Below the pieces are notes generated by a model. That model saw only the letters and a program-made list of their open reading frames with translations. It was not told the origin of the DNA and searched no databases. A stretch of 64,000 nt of DNA from Haemonchus contortus (Eukaryota > Nematoda > Chromadorea > Rhabditida > Trichostrongylidae), in NCBI GenBank assembly GCA_000469685.2, contig LS997562.1, positions 10,829,014 through 10,893,013 on the forward strand. Reading direction: 5' to 3'. Numbering within the stretch: the first letter of the stretch is position 1; each line of letters begins with the position of its first letter. Positions 48,801-60,615 of the stretch are shown piece by piece. A program made the position numbers and the translations under genes.

Positions 48801-51800
48801 CTGGACGCAGTCTGTGATTCAGAAAGGAGACCCAGTTGACTGGAGAATCGTGACAACCACTCCTAAAAAAATTCTCGTACAGGTACCCTTTTCAGAAACC
48901 CCCTATGGACCCACTCGGACCTTCGGCCTTCCTGTTGTCAGCACTTTCGACAGCGTACTACTGCTACCACTCAGATTCAGTTTGCCTTCAAGTCGAGATG
49001 GTCGACAAGTGTGAAGCATTGCTCTTAGGTTCGGATCCGGTTCCTCTGAACATACTTCATACGTTAGTACCATGGAAAGTATCGGAAGGTCATAAGTTGT
49101 CGGTAAACAAAGGCCAAATGTCAGAAGTTGTTGGTAAACAAAGGTCAAACGGCTTCTCACTACTGATAACGTACCATTACTAGTTAGGTACAGGTCGAAC
49201 GCGGACATATTGAGAACGTTAAGATCTACTGTTCGAGCCTCATTCATCAATAGAACAAACACACAATTATCAAGCCTGAAAAAAGAATGGAAGGATTACA
49301 GTGTGGTTACAGTTACGCCATGCATTCGACTTCTATTCGGGAATTTAGTGGCGTTTTTAATCCGGTTGAGGCCAATTCAATGACTTGCATATGCCAGCCG
49401 ATGTACAGGTTAGCATTTTTATCTCCCGAAAGAACCTGGAAATCTTATGGAATCCAATCAGCCGACGAAGGATAGGACGCTTGGTTGACTCGGGCAAGTA
49501 CCGAACCGGAGTTCGATCCCTGGACCGTACGTGTGCGCTGCTAGTAACTACACCACATCCACCGATAAACAAAATAAAGGATAGAAGGATAAAATCTTTG
49601 GCGTTGATCAACCCCATCTTCGGGATGCGCCGCGCCTTCAACTCCCATTCCAAATCATAGTAGCTCGAAGAACTAGTGCTCATGTACTGACTTGCGGTGG
49701 TGAGGAGATGTACAAGCCAGTTTTCCATCCTCCCAGACGATCTGATATCAATTTTACGCTTCCCCGGAGGTATGTAAGGCTTGATTGGTTGTGTCGTGAG
49801 TTGTCTATTTCCAAGATAGTCGTTGTTGAGGTAATAAAAGAAATCATAGTCATAGATCCGCCAACCTAAGAAGCGAAGCGATCTGAAGAGCTGTGAGACC
49901 ATGACGAGACTCGACTTCGTTCACCTCTACTCGCAAGTCGATCAACCGCCTAACCTGAATCCAATTCGACCGTATATTTCAAACTCGGTTACTGTAATTG
50001 ATGATAAAATTGTACCGCTCGTTCATTGCCCACAGCGACGGCGAACATCAGCGGAGTAGCACCTTCCGCTAACGGTGTCTGCTTGCCACGCGTGAATTCC
50101 GCACTGTCCAGTTGATTTTCAGCGATAAGCTGGCGAATATCACCAACAGCTATGCGATCTGAAACAAAGTCGGGGTCTAATAAATAGCCATTACGAGCAC
50201 AATAAAGAAAAAGTGACCATGATGTCTGATACGGCTTTTATCGGCCAAAATCGCCAACACATCGTGACGTTTGAACTGTTCGGCAAGTTCGGCGGCAGTT
50301 TTCTTCTTGAGTGTCCTGAAAACTCATTTTACGCTGAGAATCTGGAAGCTCGAAATCAGAAAGAGCGAACTTCTTCGTTGGATCCGCTCCCAAATCCAAA
50401 AGGGCGCAAAATACGCTTGTCGAGGAGCACATCAGAACACATGATAAGGCCGAGAGCCCGAGTAACGAATCCAAGGTCTCATCGATTGGCGCCCCCCTAT
50501 AACGAAGTATCAACACTACAGAATCAATACCAAAATAAAAAAAAACTGGAAGAGTACAGAAAAAGAAAACTGTTAAAGACCCAAATAAAGCAAAAAGGTT
50601 TGACTGAACACAAATTAATTGTTTGAATTGACCTTATGGAAGACTGAGTTGAAAAAACGAAGAGATGCAGTCATCATGGTTAGCTCATAAATCAGATTCG
50701 GACCAAAAACTGTCGATGACAGTCATACTCACCGTTTCTCAGAGAGGGAGAGATATTGTCAAGCCCGTCAAGCCCGTTGGGGAAATACATAAGATCTCGA
50801 TGTAGCGTTAACGAACTCGTTCTAACCATTGCAGTACAACTTATGCTCTGCAAAGCTACTAAAATCTTATGCGAAAGTCGAGAGCATGGCGCACCCTGGG
50901 AACGACTGATCAACATCGCAGCCCATATTCTCTGAGCTTTGCTCGGAACCCAGTGAAGTCCTTGATTTTGAGATGGGAAGGGTTCTCGAAGTTGTAAATG
51001 CTACTCGGTATACAGTAGCCCGCAGTCACGGCAATTTCTCAAGCAATAATATTGGCTCTCTCTCTGAAAAAACGGACCAGGACAATGTGTGACATTAGGT
51101 CCGGCTTATGGTCGCGTGGATGCGCCAATGGTAGAATTTACACTTCGCGTGGGCAACAACATATTATGACGCTTATCAGAAGAAATATGAACTAATTTAC
51201 CACAGGAGATCCCTGGACATATACCACCGCTTTAACAGGAACATCGCATGCTCTGGTCTGGAACCGGGCCAGCAGCCTGTTCTGGGTGTGGGATCTTGTA
51301 CCCAAGTGGCGTGCCGCGCTCGCTGCAATCGCCGCGCGTGAAGGTAAAATTCGAATATCTAGTGGGGGTTGCGGTAATTGAAGCAATACCTTTGCCGCGT
51401 GTGTGTCTGTGATCATAGGAATTCGGATACAAAGTCCCTCACCCTTCTGCTTTCATGTTAACGTACATATATAATACCTCAAATAATTTGAAGACCTATA
51501 AACGCGCGAAGTGTCTAACAAAGAAAGTCGAAGCCAAAAAATGCTAATAAGCAAGCTATGAAACAGCAATTTTCGCATACCGATGAATAAGAAATCCACA
51601 TATTTGAGGGCTACTTCGAAAAGCAGCGGCGATCAATGGCGTCGGACATAAGCCCATTGTTGGAGGCGAGACTTCCAGACGAAGGGACACCAACTTCTTG
51701 ACAACATGAAGATGGGCTGCAATCAGTAAGTTTGAGTTTTTTTTTTTCTTTTTCATTCATAATTGGTAGAGGAGTTTAAAAAAGAGAGAGATTAGAACAG

Positions 51801-53582
51801 GATCAAAAGCCTCCTCGAAGTTCGATAGATGGCCGAATGGTCACTGCAATTCAATCGCAGAACCTCAACACACTCCTTTTATTGGTTGATTTATCACGTA
51901 CTTAGCACTGACTGGTAGGTTCCACGACCCTCCAATGAGGAAACTCGTCAGGGCTCGCCTAACTGCACCAGTTTGCAGTGCGCTAAGCTTACTCACACCT
52001 TTACGTATGCACTAAGATGTTCGAAAAACGAATACTCTGCAGTAAATGAGAAACTAGTATGATAAGCTCAACTGATAGTATAAACACACCTCCAGCAGCT
52101 GCCAGGGTTAGCGCCGTCGCTCCCATGAACCTGAAAAGTTTCATGAAGGAAAAGCTTTTTCGAGAATTCTTTCAAACTTTTTGACATCTTTCCAATGAGC
52201 ATCAGGGCCATTTGAAACGATTCAAAATTTTTAAATAAGATTTAGAACAGAACACAGAGTTTTCACTGAGTTAAAGCTTCTGTCCTAAATAGTAAACAAG
52301 TCTTGCAGAAGTAAACAGGTTTTTCAAGAGCTCAATCGACTTCTTATAGTTGACGACCATCAAAAGCTTCTTGACGTAACCTCACTTCTCCGGCAAATAG
52401 GGAGGCACACATGTTGTAACCCACGTTGTTCGATGAATATCGGCTCCTCGTTGAAGCAGTGTCTCAACGACGGTCATCCGACCTTCTCGGCATGCATGGT
52501 GGAATGGTGTCATGCCAACTTGGTTACAAGCCTCGAGATCAGCACCTTCATCCAACAAGTACGTAACCTAGGAAGGAAACAACTTCTAGGTCACTTCTAG
52601 GTCTACTACAGTACTAAATAATAAGCCCTGTAAGTTGTTTACAATCAAAAACTTAGACCTCCAAGTGAAAACAGTATTTATGTTAAATTCTACGCTAGAA
52701 TATGGATTGACTGGTGGAGTTGCTCATCAAAAGGTACTCCAACGGACGGTTGAGTGAAAAATTACCAAATTTGCCTGACAAACCCCCTATGCTCGATCCT
52801 GGATGATGTGTGCGTAATCCCTCAAAGTAGCCAACTCAGCTACTAGCCATTTCTATTGTCTCTTAGCACAGCACTCTATCACTGGGCCCCTGCTCCGTGC
52901 AACTCGTCCATGCCGCAAAACCAACAGCCAAAACTTCTACTCCGCTTGTTTCCAAGAAATCCATTTTTTCCTAGACAAGTGGATATGGAATGGATGAAAC
53001 TGATAACTACCAATACCATTTTTTACACTAAACAGGGTACGTAAACATCGTCTGCCAGAAAGAGCACCCTTTTTTCTGCAAAAAAGCAACTAACCATTGC
53101 ATTGTTTCCATTGAAGGCTGCTATTTGCAGAGCTGTTACATGATCATCATCGTACGAGTCGATGTTCACTCCCATTCGAAGCAGCTCACCTACCTGAATG
53201 AAAAGTGTCGAGTCGAGTAAAGCAAAATATTAAGAAAGACTGAAATAAGAATAGGATTCGAAGAGACACTGAAAATTATTTTGTAGGTTTTCCTAACCCC
53301 CTCCTCCAAGTTATTCATCATGTAAGGTAAAGTTTTCCAGCACCGAAAACGGATGCCCTCGAAAGTGACAACATAAATAGGAGGGGAATAAGTGGAATAC
53401 CCCGAACTCTTGATTTTTGCCTTTTGCCTATTACCTCCTATCGTAATATATCATCCTCTAACATAAACGTATTGCTGAATAATAGTGACCTTAGTAATGT
53501 TCCCTTCATAGGCAGCGTTGAGCAACTCCATTTTTGGGATGTCCATCTCATCGTGCCAATCGACACCGGCACCGCCGCTCAT
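45893..53582 (-). CDS. Ankyrin-repeat and SAM-domain protein (ANKS3/ANKS6-like)
   Basis: Exons in transcript order: 53490-53582 (ATG at 53582), 53095-53193, 52386-52567, 52090-52130, 51581-51716, 50371-50496, 50218-50315, 50015-50149, 49866-49954, 49175-49275, 48921-49045, 48731-48862, 48557-48661, 48093-48224, 47932-48053, 47244-47388, 47001-47101, 46444-46523 and 45893-46000 (TGA). The N-terminal half has ankyrin repeats (HVTALQIAAFNGNNAM; GMTPFHHACREGRMTVVETL; MGATALTLAAAGG; GATPLMFAVAVGN). A low-complexity middle follows. The last two exons form a SAM domain: IWGELRKHNLAQYIDVFQKE, then SFFTLNDHDLKNLGI, ending right after the last helix. Ankyrin-plus-C-terminal-SAM proteins such as ANKS3 and ANKS6 are scaffolds in animal cells, the vertebrate ones linked to cilia and Bicaudal-C. 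Function in nematodes is not known to me. Phase agrees at most joins; that between 47932 and 47388 does not, so one exon may be missing. The intron 50316-50370 is only about 55 bases. Confidence 0.85.
47440..47735 (+). mobile_element. tRNA-derived SINE copy, full length
   Basis: Head gtagaggtgatgtagaggta, decayed B box (ggtttggattcc), ccaatccttccatcgctacg, then ctacgattctgaatggaagt and an AT-rich tail. In an intron of the ankyrin-SAM gene, opposite to its transcription. Confidence 0.75.
49300..49562 (-). mobile_element. tRNA-derived SINE copy (first of a tandem pair)
   Basis: Body at the left (gacttctattcgggaatttagtgg), gccagccgatgtacaggtta in the middle, and the head at the right (minus strand: gtggatgtggtgtagttact, B box ggagttcg-like near 49510 read from the complement gttcgatccctgg). 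Confidence 0.7.
49570..49805 (-). mobile_element. tRNA-derived SINE copy (second of a tandem pair), head truncated
   Basis: Tail ggatagaaggataaaatctt, then ttggcgttgatcaaccccat, a body with catactgacttgcggtgg-like sequence and cggaggtatgtaaggcttga. Both copies of the pair run in the same direction as the ankyrin-SAM gene. Confidence 0.7.
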
Positions 53583-53869
53583 CTTGCCTTCTATATGTCA
53601 ATGCCTCACTCTATCGCAGTTCAACCAGCTTCAGTACGTTTTTCCCTGAAATGAAGAAGGAAGAGTTTTTTTCTTCAGAACAGCAGGGGGACTGAAAAGA
53701 AAAACGATATCCGATAGTGAACATGAGGTAGGAACAGGATTTCTATAAGTATGTTATCGGATCGTAACACTTTTTACTACTTACTATCACGGAATCGCCC
53801 CACCTTTGCGGAAATGTATGTACTTGAGTTGATGTGCCATTTTATTATGCTTATAGGTTGCCTAACGGA

Positions 53870-54150
53870 CAGGGGTGGTGTAGTGAGAAGTAGCGCACTA
53901 CATATCTCACACGCACGGTCACGAGTTCGAATCCTGGATTGATATACGCTCACGCCAACCAAGCCTTTCATCCCTCCGGGATCAGTTAATCGGTACCAGA
54001 CTCGGTTGGAAGGGTGAAACCTCTGACTGTACATCGGCTGGCCACCGCAATTCGATTGTATAGGCCAAGTACGCATTCAATAAGCCACTACGATTCTGAA
54101 TGGAAGGTCGCATCCCAGACGATTGTCTAACAATATATAGCCGTAGTTGA
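53870..54150 (+). mobile_element. tRNA-derived SINE, best-preserved copy
   Basis: Head ggggtggtgtagtgagaagt (A-box region), gcgcactacatatctcacac, then cacgagttcgaatcctggat containing GTTCGAATC, which fits the Pol III B-box consensus GWTCRANNC at every position. The non-tRNA body follows: aagcctttcatccctccggg, taccagactcggttggaagg, catcggctggccaccgcaat, ccactacgattctgaatgga, then the tail. The length is about 270-280 bp. Confidence 0.85.
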
Positions 54151-54154
54151 TGGT

Positions 54155-54372
54155 GAAGAGTGATAAGGATAAAGCTTCTGGGGCTACACAATCTCATCCA
54201 TCGTATGCGCCCCACACTCGATTTCCATTCAGAATCGTAGTGGCCTCAGTATGTCACCAATCAACCGCCCTCAAAGAGATGTGAGGCCCGGTTAGCTTGA
54301 GCGAGAGTCGATCTTCAGATAATGCTTGTGGTCGTGCGCACCGGTGTTGCCGACACACCACCTCCGCGTTGA
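54155..54372 (-). mobile_element. tRNA-derived SINE copy, tail to tail with the one before
   Basis: Tail gataaggataaagcttctgg, then cgatttccattcagaatcgt and a head at the right (gacacaccacctccgcg). The middle carries a deletion. Confidence 0.7.
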
Positions 54373-55454
54373 AGTGGAGTGATAACAAGCGTTAAAAGTG
54401 TTAAGGTGCGATAACATGCCGACTTGAAAATCTACATTTTCATGCCGCTATGAGCTCACATATGAGGGTATTCTCTATGACGACAAAGCTATGTTCATGT
54501 AATAATTGAGAGTGCTTCACAAATTGAAACTCAAGTGTTGAGCATTGATTAAGGGTAAAAACCTTAAATGATAGGCGGGCATTCGATTCTCTACAGAAGA
54601 AGACAAGAAGCCCGATTTCCCTACTGTCTGGAACGACAAGCAAAATCTATGCCGGAATAGTGATGGGTGCGGTGATACAGAAGTGGATGTCACGGAGTTG
54701 CAACGAGCGTGGTTTGAGACCTCATCACGCTTGTATGCCGCCTCATTCAAATGTATGAAATGATTGAATGACCCAAATGTTCATGTATTTCGAATCCTTG
54801 GTATGGATCAAAAGCATCCATTAATTTCCCTTTCAAGATCCTGAGTGAAAGCCATAAGCATGGCACAATCCAGAAAGAATTTGCCAGAGAGTTACTGCTC
54901 CATTCTCCTAGTTGCCTCCCAATCAGAATTCAATAACATAGTTGATCACATAATCACTGGTACCGACCCATATCACAATATATTATAGAATATTGTAAGG
55001 GCGGGGTCAAAAAAACAACAAATTAAAATCCGTGACATAGGAAATTCCTCTAATTGTAATGAACAGGCATCCTGGTGTAGTTTGATGAACTTTTACCTTT
55101 CAACCTGTTTACAGTCTTTTTGACACAGTTATTATGCTATACAATAACAAAAATTACGAAGTAAACACCACTTGTTTGGCAATAGCGTTTTATTGTCATC
55201 ACGTTTCAACCGACCTCGTACTGATGATTAAGTGGAGGGCATGGCGCATTATTTCTTTAAAACCAAAAACTGGTAGACGAAGTTTCTTCGAAGATTTGTC
55301 AACTCAAGGCTTTTGTTCCAAAGTGCAATTACACTCAAAAAAAAAACAAAAAATGTCAAAATTTAGGGTTTTTTGCTTCGATCAATTCTTTTGGGAATGC
55401 TCTCACACATACTACTTTCGCTATAACCTGGGGTGCCCAACCGATATATACTTC

Positions 55455-55640
55455 AGTGGGATTAAAAGCACACTCCACGATAAAGACGGTTTTTCAGATT
55501 CCTCCTCAAGATGAACCTGTGGCTCTCAAGAATAGTACGGGTGGTATTAGCCCGACGTACACACCCAAAAGTGGGCGTGTTATGACGGACTTGTTAAGGT
55601 TGCACCGTCGTTGGGATACCGAGGAATAGTACGCTTACTT
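55455..55640. repeat. Dispersed repeat family B, copy 3
   Basis: Contains cacactccacgataaagacg with ttcagattcctcctcaagat, as in the block at 8440-8700, then cccaaaagtgggcgtgttat and a gttgcaccgtcg motif parallel to the other copies. Confidence 0.45.
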
Positions 55641-57179
55641 GGTAGACACCCAGGCGGTTACAGGCACACAATCTCGTACACCCTACATCCTTAGTACTTT
55701 TTAAAAGCACAATATTCTATAAAATCCACCACTTTTCACCCAACAGTCCTGCCAGCCTTTTTTTGCAGTTCATCCCGGAGGTTCCTTCAAACTCATCAAA
55801 AACCTAGAGTATACTTTGGACCTATGAGACCGTTATGTTTTCCTTTTCTTTTTACCTATGGCTTTATTTAGTTGCGAATGGTCTGCCCCTAATGAATGGC
55901 GCAAAAGCGGCGTTTAATAAATAAATGGACAAATAAAAAGACAATTAATCGAACGAATAAACCAATGACCAAATAAATAAAAGAAGTAAAGATTTTGTGA
56001 GTTCAATGAGTTCAACTCCGCTCAATTATAATTGTAGCCCGGATTACGCCGAAAATCTATATCGATCGATCATACGTCTCATTCACGCTTTATCTATTCA
56101 AAAAGAATCTTTTGAAATTGCAAATGGGACTTTAGACCAGACCCCGCCCATCTCTGCGAAGCTCCACCCACTTGAATGGTGTCGCACCGTCAGTTCAAGA
56201 TAATACTGCAGCTTTTTTTAATAGCAAATGAAGCAACTAGGTAAATTGGTAAGTAGAAAACAAGGATAGCACGGAGTGATAGATTAAGTCATAAATCATA
56301 ATAGTTTCGCAGTTGCCTTAGAAGTTTGCAGACATAAACAAAGTGAAAAAAAACAATAAAGTGGAAAGTGTTCGATAAGAATCAAGTGACGATAGACAAA
56401 AAGAAAGTGAACAGCAATCGGGCAACGGTAAACCGGAACCCCTTTTCCCTTATTTGATTATCATTAACGATAAATAAATGTAAGAAAATCAATAAACAAA
56501 ATCTGATCTGATGAAGTGACGCGCGTGGAATGCATCATGATATCGTCGACAGTGTAATCATGACGTTGATTTGGGTAGACAGGGTTGATAAAGATCGACA
56601 TCGATCGCTACAAAACCGGAAATCGATAGTACATCAACGACGAGGGAAGATGTTTTTTTACAAAATTTAACAAAGTCAATCGAAAATAAATTTTTGCACT
56701 TGATTTATGTAAAAAAAAGGCCAAAAAGTTTGATGAAACCAAGCCAATATCTTAGTTCATTTTATATAATATCTATTTAAAGATTAAATATGAAAACTGT
56801 GATCGATATCAACAACATCTTCGAAAGTTGAACGGATCAGCCAATCAAAAGAGATAGATGTGGTGGGTCGATGACTGACGCCCAAAACCCGTTCCATACT
56901 GTCATCGAACGATGAAAATCTCATGCAACAAGAACTTGAAAAGCGCTTTGCTCAGTTATTTCTAGACATTCATAGCCGAATTTGGAAAACAACAAAAAAA
57001 AGAATTTGGTAATCCCGGCAAAGATATTTTTGGAGCAATTCAAACCACACATAACAGATATAGACATCACTCGACGAAAACACGTGAAACAGTTAGTGCA
57101 TTAAAAATTCTAATTCATACTATTTCAAACCCTATGCGCATACTCAAACGGCAAAAAAACCATTTCGACAATTTATCTC

Positions 57180-57570
57180 GCCACGCAATCATGCCGCATC
57201 CAATCCTTGCTATATATAACCCGCAAATGTCCGTTTGTCTGTTTTTCTGTTTGTCTGTCTGTTTGTCTGTAACTCTATCTTATATGGTGCCGTTTGGAAA
57301 TCAACTGGAACAGCCCAGACAGGATGGAACAAGTGGGGAATGAGCCGAACTCCTTCGGTACACATCACTCAAGCTAGCTCCGCCCACCAGGGGAGGAGCG
57401 TCCCACTGGGGGCGGGGCGTGCGCGAAAACTGTAGATCAGCGGAATTCTGTAACTCCTGTTCTCCTGGGCCTAGGGTATTCAAATTTGGCAGAGATGCAG
57501 GCGGCAAGATGGGAAAGCCAATGATAGGTGACAAGTGTAGACTCGGCCTACTGGGGGCGAGGCTCACGCA
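57180..57570. repeat. Single unit related to the 33.7-34.5 kb tandem array
   Basis: Starts with a degenerate gtttgtctgt run, followed by ctccgcccaccaggggagga, gggggcggggcgtgcgcg, aactcctgttctcctgggcc and ttcaaatttggcagagatgc. This is the same order as at 33250-33900 (TCTG run, then G/C-rich hairpin units), so the two are copies of one composite element. Confidence 0.65.
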
Positions 57571-58450
57571 TGAATAGTAAATTTAGACCTGCTTATCATG
57601 ATTTTTGCGTAAAATTTCATCGAACATTGTACTAACATTATACTTGCCAAATGCAGTTTGCTAAAAATGTGCGCTCTCGATAAACGGCTTATGACGTTAT
57701 TGGTTAGTGTGGGAAAACGGTACTGCCCATTTTTTTGAAAGAGTGTGGTTACTGTGTTGCTAAGACAATTACGCTCCAGGTTATCTAAAAGGAAATTCAT
57801 TTATCAGAAGCCATGAGACGCGCACGGTATCGTGCGCAGGCTAACTGGTATGCGAAAAATTCGCACACAGACCTGAAACTCCGCCTCAGCGTGTGATGAG
57901 TACCTTCCGATAAGCGCCTCGATATTCGGACTTTTCCATGAATTTAACTTATTTATTACAGTAGAGTAGCGTCTGCACGGATCACATGCGATCATGCACA
58001 TCATCATCTGGATGTTAAACTTTTCCTCTGTCGCTTTGACAACGGCAAAACCAAGCCGAAATCTCACGACACATCGCTACCTATTAGGGAAGGGATACTG
58101 TAGAGTCATTGTAAAATCTTCATTCTTATTCGATCGGAGCGCTTTGACGAAAACTTTCTTTGTCGTAGAATCGATAAATTGATCCATTACGGTCCGAGCA
58201 ATCAACAAAAGCTCAAGGACGATTTTTAAAAAGTCCCTTCACAATACTTTTCCGATACCAAATCGAACGATTGAACTTCAGAAAGAATGCAGTAGAAAGC
58301 AAAAAAGACATCTATAATAAACAGTTACGGCAAAAAACCGATACGTTCACATTTTTCTTGGCGTACACTGCGAACCTCACCTCCATTCAGAGTAGTAGGT
58401 ACTCTTGAATGTGCGTCGAATTTCGAATTGGCAGCTCGTGAAGCTCAACC

Positions 58451-58687
58451 TTAGAACTTTAGCTTTGCGTTCCCATGCTCTCGAAGATGCTTAGGTGAGA
58501 ATTCGTCAATGTCAGGCAACGGAACTTCAACTTGCCCTGTCGACAATTGGTTACTCCATAAAATGACAAAATGAACGATATCCAAAGAACATTTACCCTG
58601 TGCCCTTAATCACTCCGGCAACTTGGTGCTGTTCAAGTAAGACGGAGCTTTGGTTAACAAGGTTGGCCCGAAGGTTCAAGAATAGCA
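58451..58687 (-). CDS. Last two exons of an unrecognised gene
   Basis: Exon 58597-58687 opens after a ttattccag acceptor and reads LFLNLRANLVNQSSVLLEQH and on to VAGVIKGT. Exon 58451-58536 follows a gacag acceptor and reads VEVPLPDIDEFSPKHLREHG, ending NAKLKF and TAA. Both look like real protein, amphipathic and free of stops, and both sit on the minus strand. The reading phases differ by one base at the join, so the exact splice is unsure or there is a base error. No upstream exons were identified and I do not recognise the family. The neighbouring genes give no hint of function. Confidence 0.4.
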
Positions 58688-60615
58688 CTGGAATAATACC
58701 AGCGAGTCCGCCTTATGAAGTCCCATTCGTGAGCGCAACGATTATTCAGTTCCAGAGTTCAGAGCGCAGTCGAGATTCCACATGACGATCAACTCATTGA
58801 GCAAACTGCTTCGAAACTCTGACTGTGTGAGGCTGATCTCACCTACTTCCTTGCTACCGTTTATGTTCATCAGATACTACTTCAACGATGTGCGTCATCT
58901 CATAAGAAGCATTTTAAAAAACTGAAGTTTCCCTTTTAGTAACCACATTTTAGAAAATATTTCTGAGAAAGGAGGAAGTAAGTGGGGCTGGGAAAGGGAA
59001 CAATGTAGTAACGGCACCATATTCTGCCATCCAATTTCCACCCGAATGGAAACTGAAGAAGCACTGCAAACGGTCCATGACTAGTCATCCCTTTTTTGTA
59101 TATCTACATAGCTGCGATGAACTCTACTCAATTTCTAATTTGAAAAGGGCTTGAGCAATATAGTACAACACCGCCAATATGATAGATCTCCTCAAGCTAC
59201 GTCAGAAATTTGTCTGATAAATATCTCTTCCATTTTTAGAGACTAAAACAGGTTCTACATACATACACGTCTCTCTTCCATCCCACATTCCAGACACGCA
59301 GAATTGATCAACAATTATTTAATCAATTTAAGAGCAAATTGTAGAGAATGAACCTGGGCAATGATTCTGATCGGTCCCTAAAACAACAACAGTATGGGGA
59401 AACAAAAGCGATCAAAGGATCAGTATAGTAAGTAGAGTAGCCACCAGTAAATGTGTATCAATACAACAGACACCACTGTCAGAAGATGATTGAACGATGG
59501 CATTGTTCAGTTGGGCGTAAAATGATCCATCAGAATGATGGATTTTTCACTTTATAAAAATGGCTCTCAAAAAGGCCGTATTATGGAACAAAAAGAGCCT
59601 CGCTAATCATTATGGCCGAACATGGCTATCCTCCCTGGAATACCCCTCAGGATTGCATAATAGACCGTGCTATGGAGGCGAAAGAACAGCTATAAGATAA
59701 GTTTCTTAGCTGAACGGTCCACTACTAAAGTTGGTAGAAAATATTTGGCTGGAAAGAATCGATTAGACCTCCAGTATAAGATATGTCAATAGAGGCTGTA
59801 CAGAGAGGGTGAAAATGGCTGCAGCTAGATCAGACGACGATGATTATCAAGAAAAGTTATCATACAAAATCATAAACCGGTTCTTGAATGATTTATACAG
59901 GAATGCAGATTGTGAACAGGCAGTTTACAATGTAAGAAATGAGAGTCATAGAGATCAATATCTAAACTGGTAGCCTCATGAATTTGCAAAAGAAATGAGA
60001 AAAAGAGAATAGGTTCCAGTAAATGAAGTGAACTCTGGAGTCTTGGGACGTTGATCGATCCCATCTGAGGGATGCGCCCCGCATTCGACCTCTATTCAGA
60101 ATGACGTGGTGACGTATTGAATGCGTATGCGTCCTATACAATGACTTGCGGTGACCAGCCGATGTACAAAATAATGCTTTCAACCTCCTAGACGAGTCTG
60201 GTACCAATTAGCCGACCTCGGAGGGGTGGAAGGCTGGGTTGGCCTGGGCGGATATCGATTTCGGATTCGAACCCGTGGGTCTTTTCTGGAACCTGGAATT
60301 TTCTGGAGAATTCTTCTCAGTTGCATTTAATCTTTCACAGAATTTTAGTTTGGACGTATATAATGAATTCTTTTTCTTACATTCCATGATACTTATAATG
60401 CGTCAGAACACTTCAGGCTCCCATATGCACTTGCGGTTTTCTATTCATCAAGATGCGACAGCAGAAGAAAAACTACAGTGACTGCTGAACAGCTCTGAGG
60501 TCAGAACCCTTTATCAATCCCAAACAGAATCAATTATCGCTATCCGGAACCGGAATTTCCGCAGTAACCATGCGTATTTAACGGAGGCCGAAGGTCTCAG
60601 ATCGCTGTAGTCGTC
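58688..60615. other. Intergenic stretch with no gene confirmed
   Basis: May hold upstream exons of the minus-strand gene ending at 58451, none of which I could establish. One SINE (60040-60285) is present. The upstream region of the secreted-peptide gene at 60616 has no clear promoter element. Confidence 0.4.
60040..60285 (-). mobile_element. tRNA-derived SINE copy cut just before the B box
   Basis: Complete body and middle. On the minus strand it starts at cccacgggttcgaatccgaa, so the B box is intact but the A-box half is missing. Confidence 0.75.

Larger units (their letters stand above)
53583..58450. other. Intergenic stretch, repeats only
   Basis: No exon chain was recognised. It holds two SINEs tail to tail (53870-54372), a family B repeat (55455-55640) and a unit related to the 33.7-34.5 kb array (57180-57570). 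Minus-strand frames around 57564-58067 are open for 70-90 codons but show no domain and no matching splice phases. Confidence 0.45.

Noticed and set aside
48903..49262. 119-codon minus-strand frame as one exon of the ankyrin-SAM gene
   Set aside because: It spans an intron; splitting it at 49175 and 49045 gives phase-matched exons with the flanking ones.
51192..51432. Overlapping minus-strand frames as ankyrin-SAM exons
   Set aside because: The segment shares cgggtacaagatcccaca-type sequence with 23740-23765, so it is a dispersed repeat, and no splice phase fits.
60040..60285. Possible tRNA genes, because B boxes such as GTTCGAATC appear at many places
   Set aside because: No acceptor stem or anticodon arm can be folded, and each is joined to the same non-tRNA body. 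They are SINE heads.
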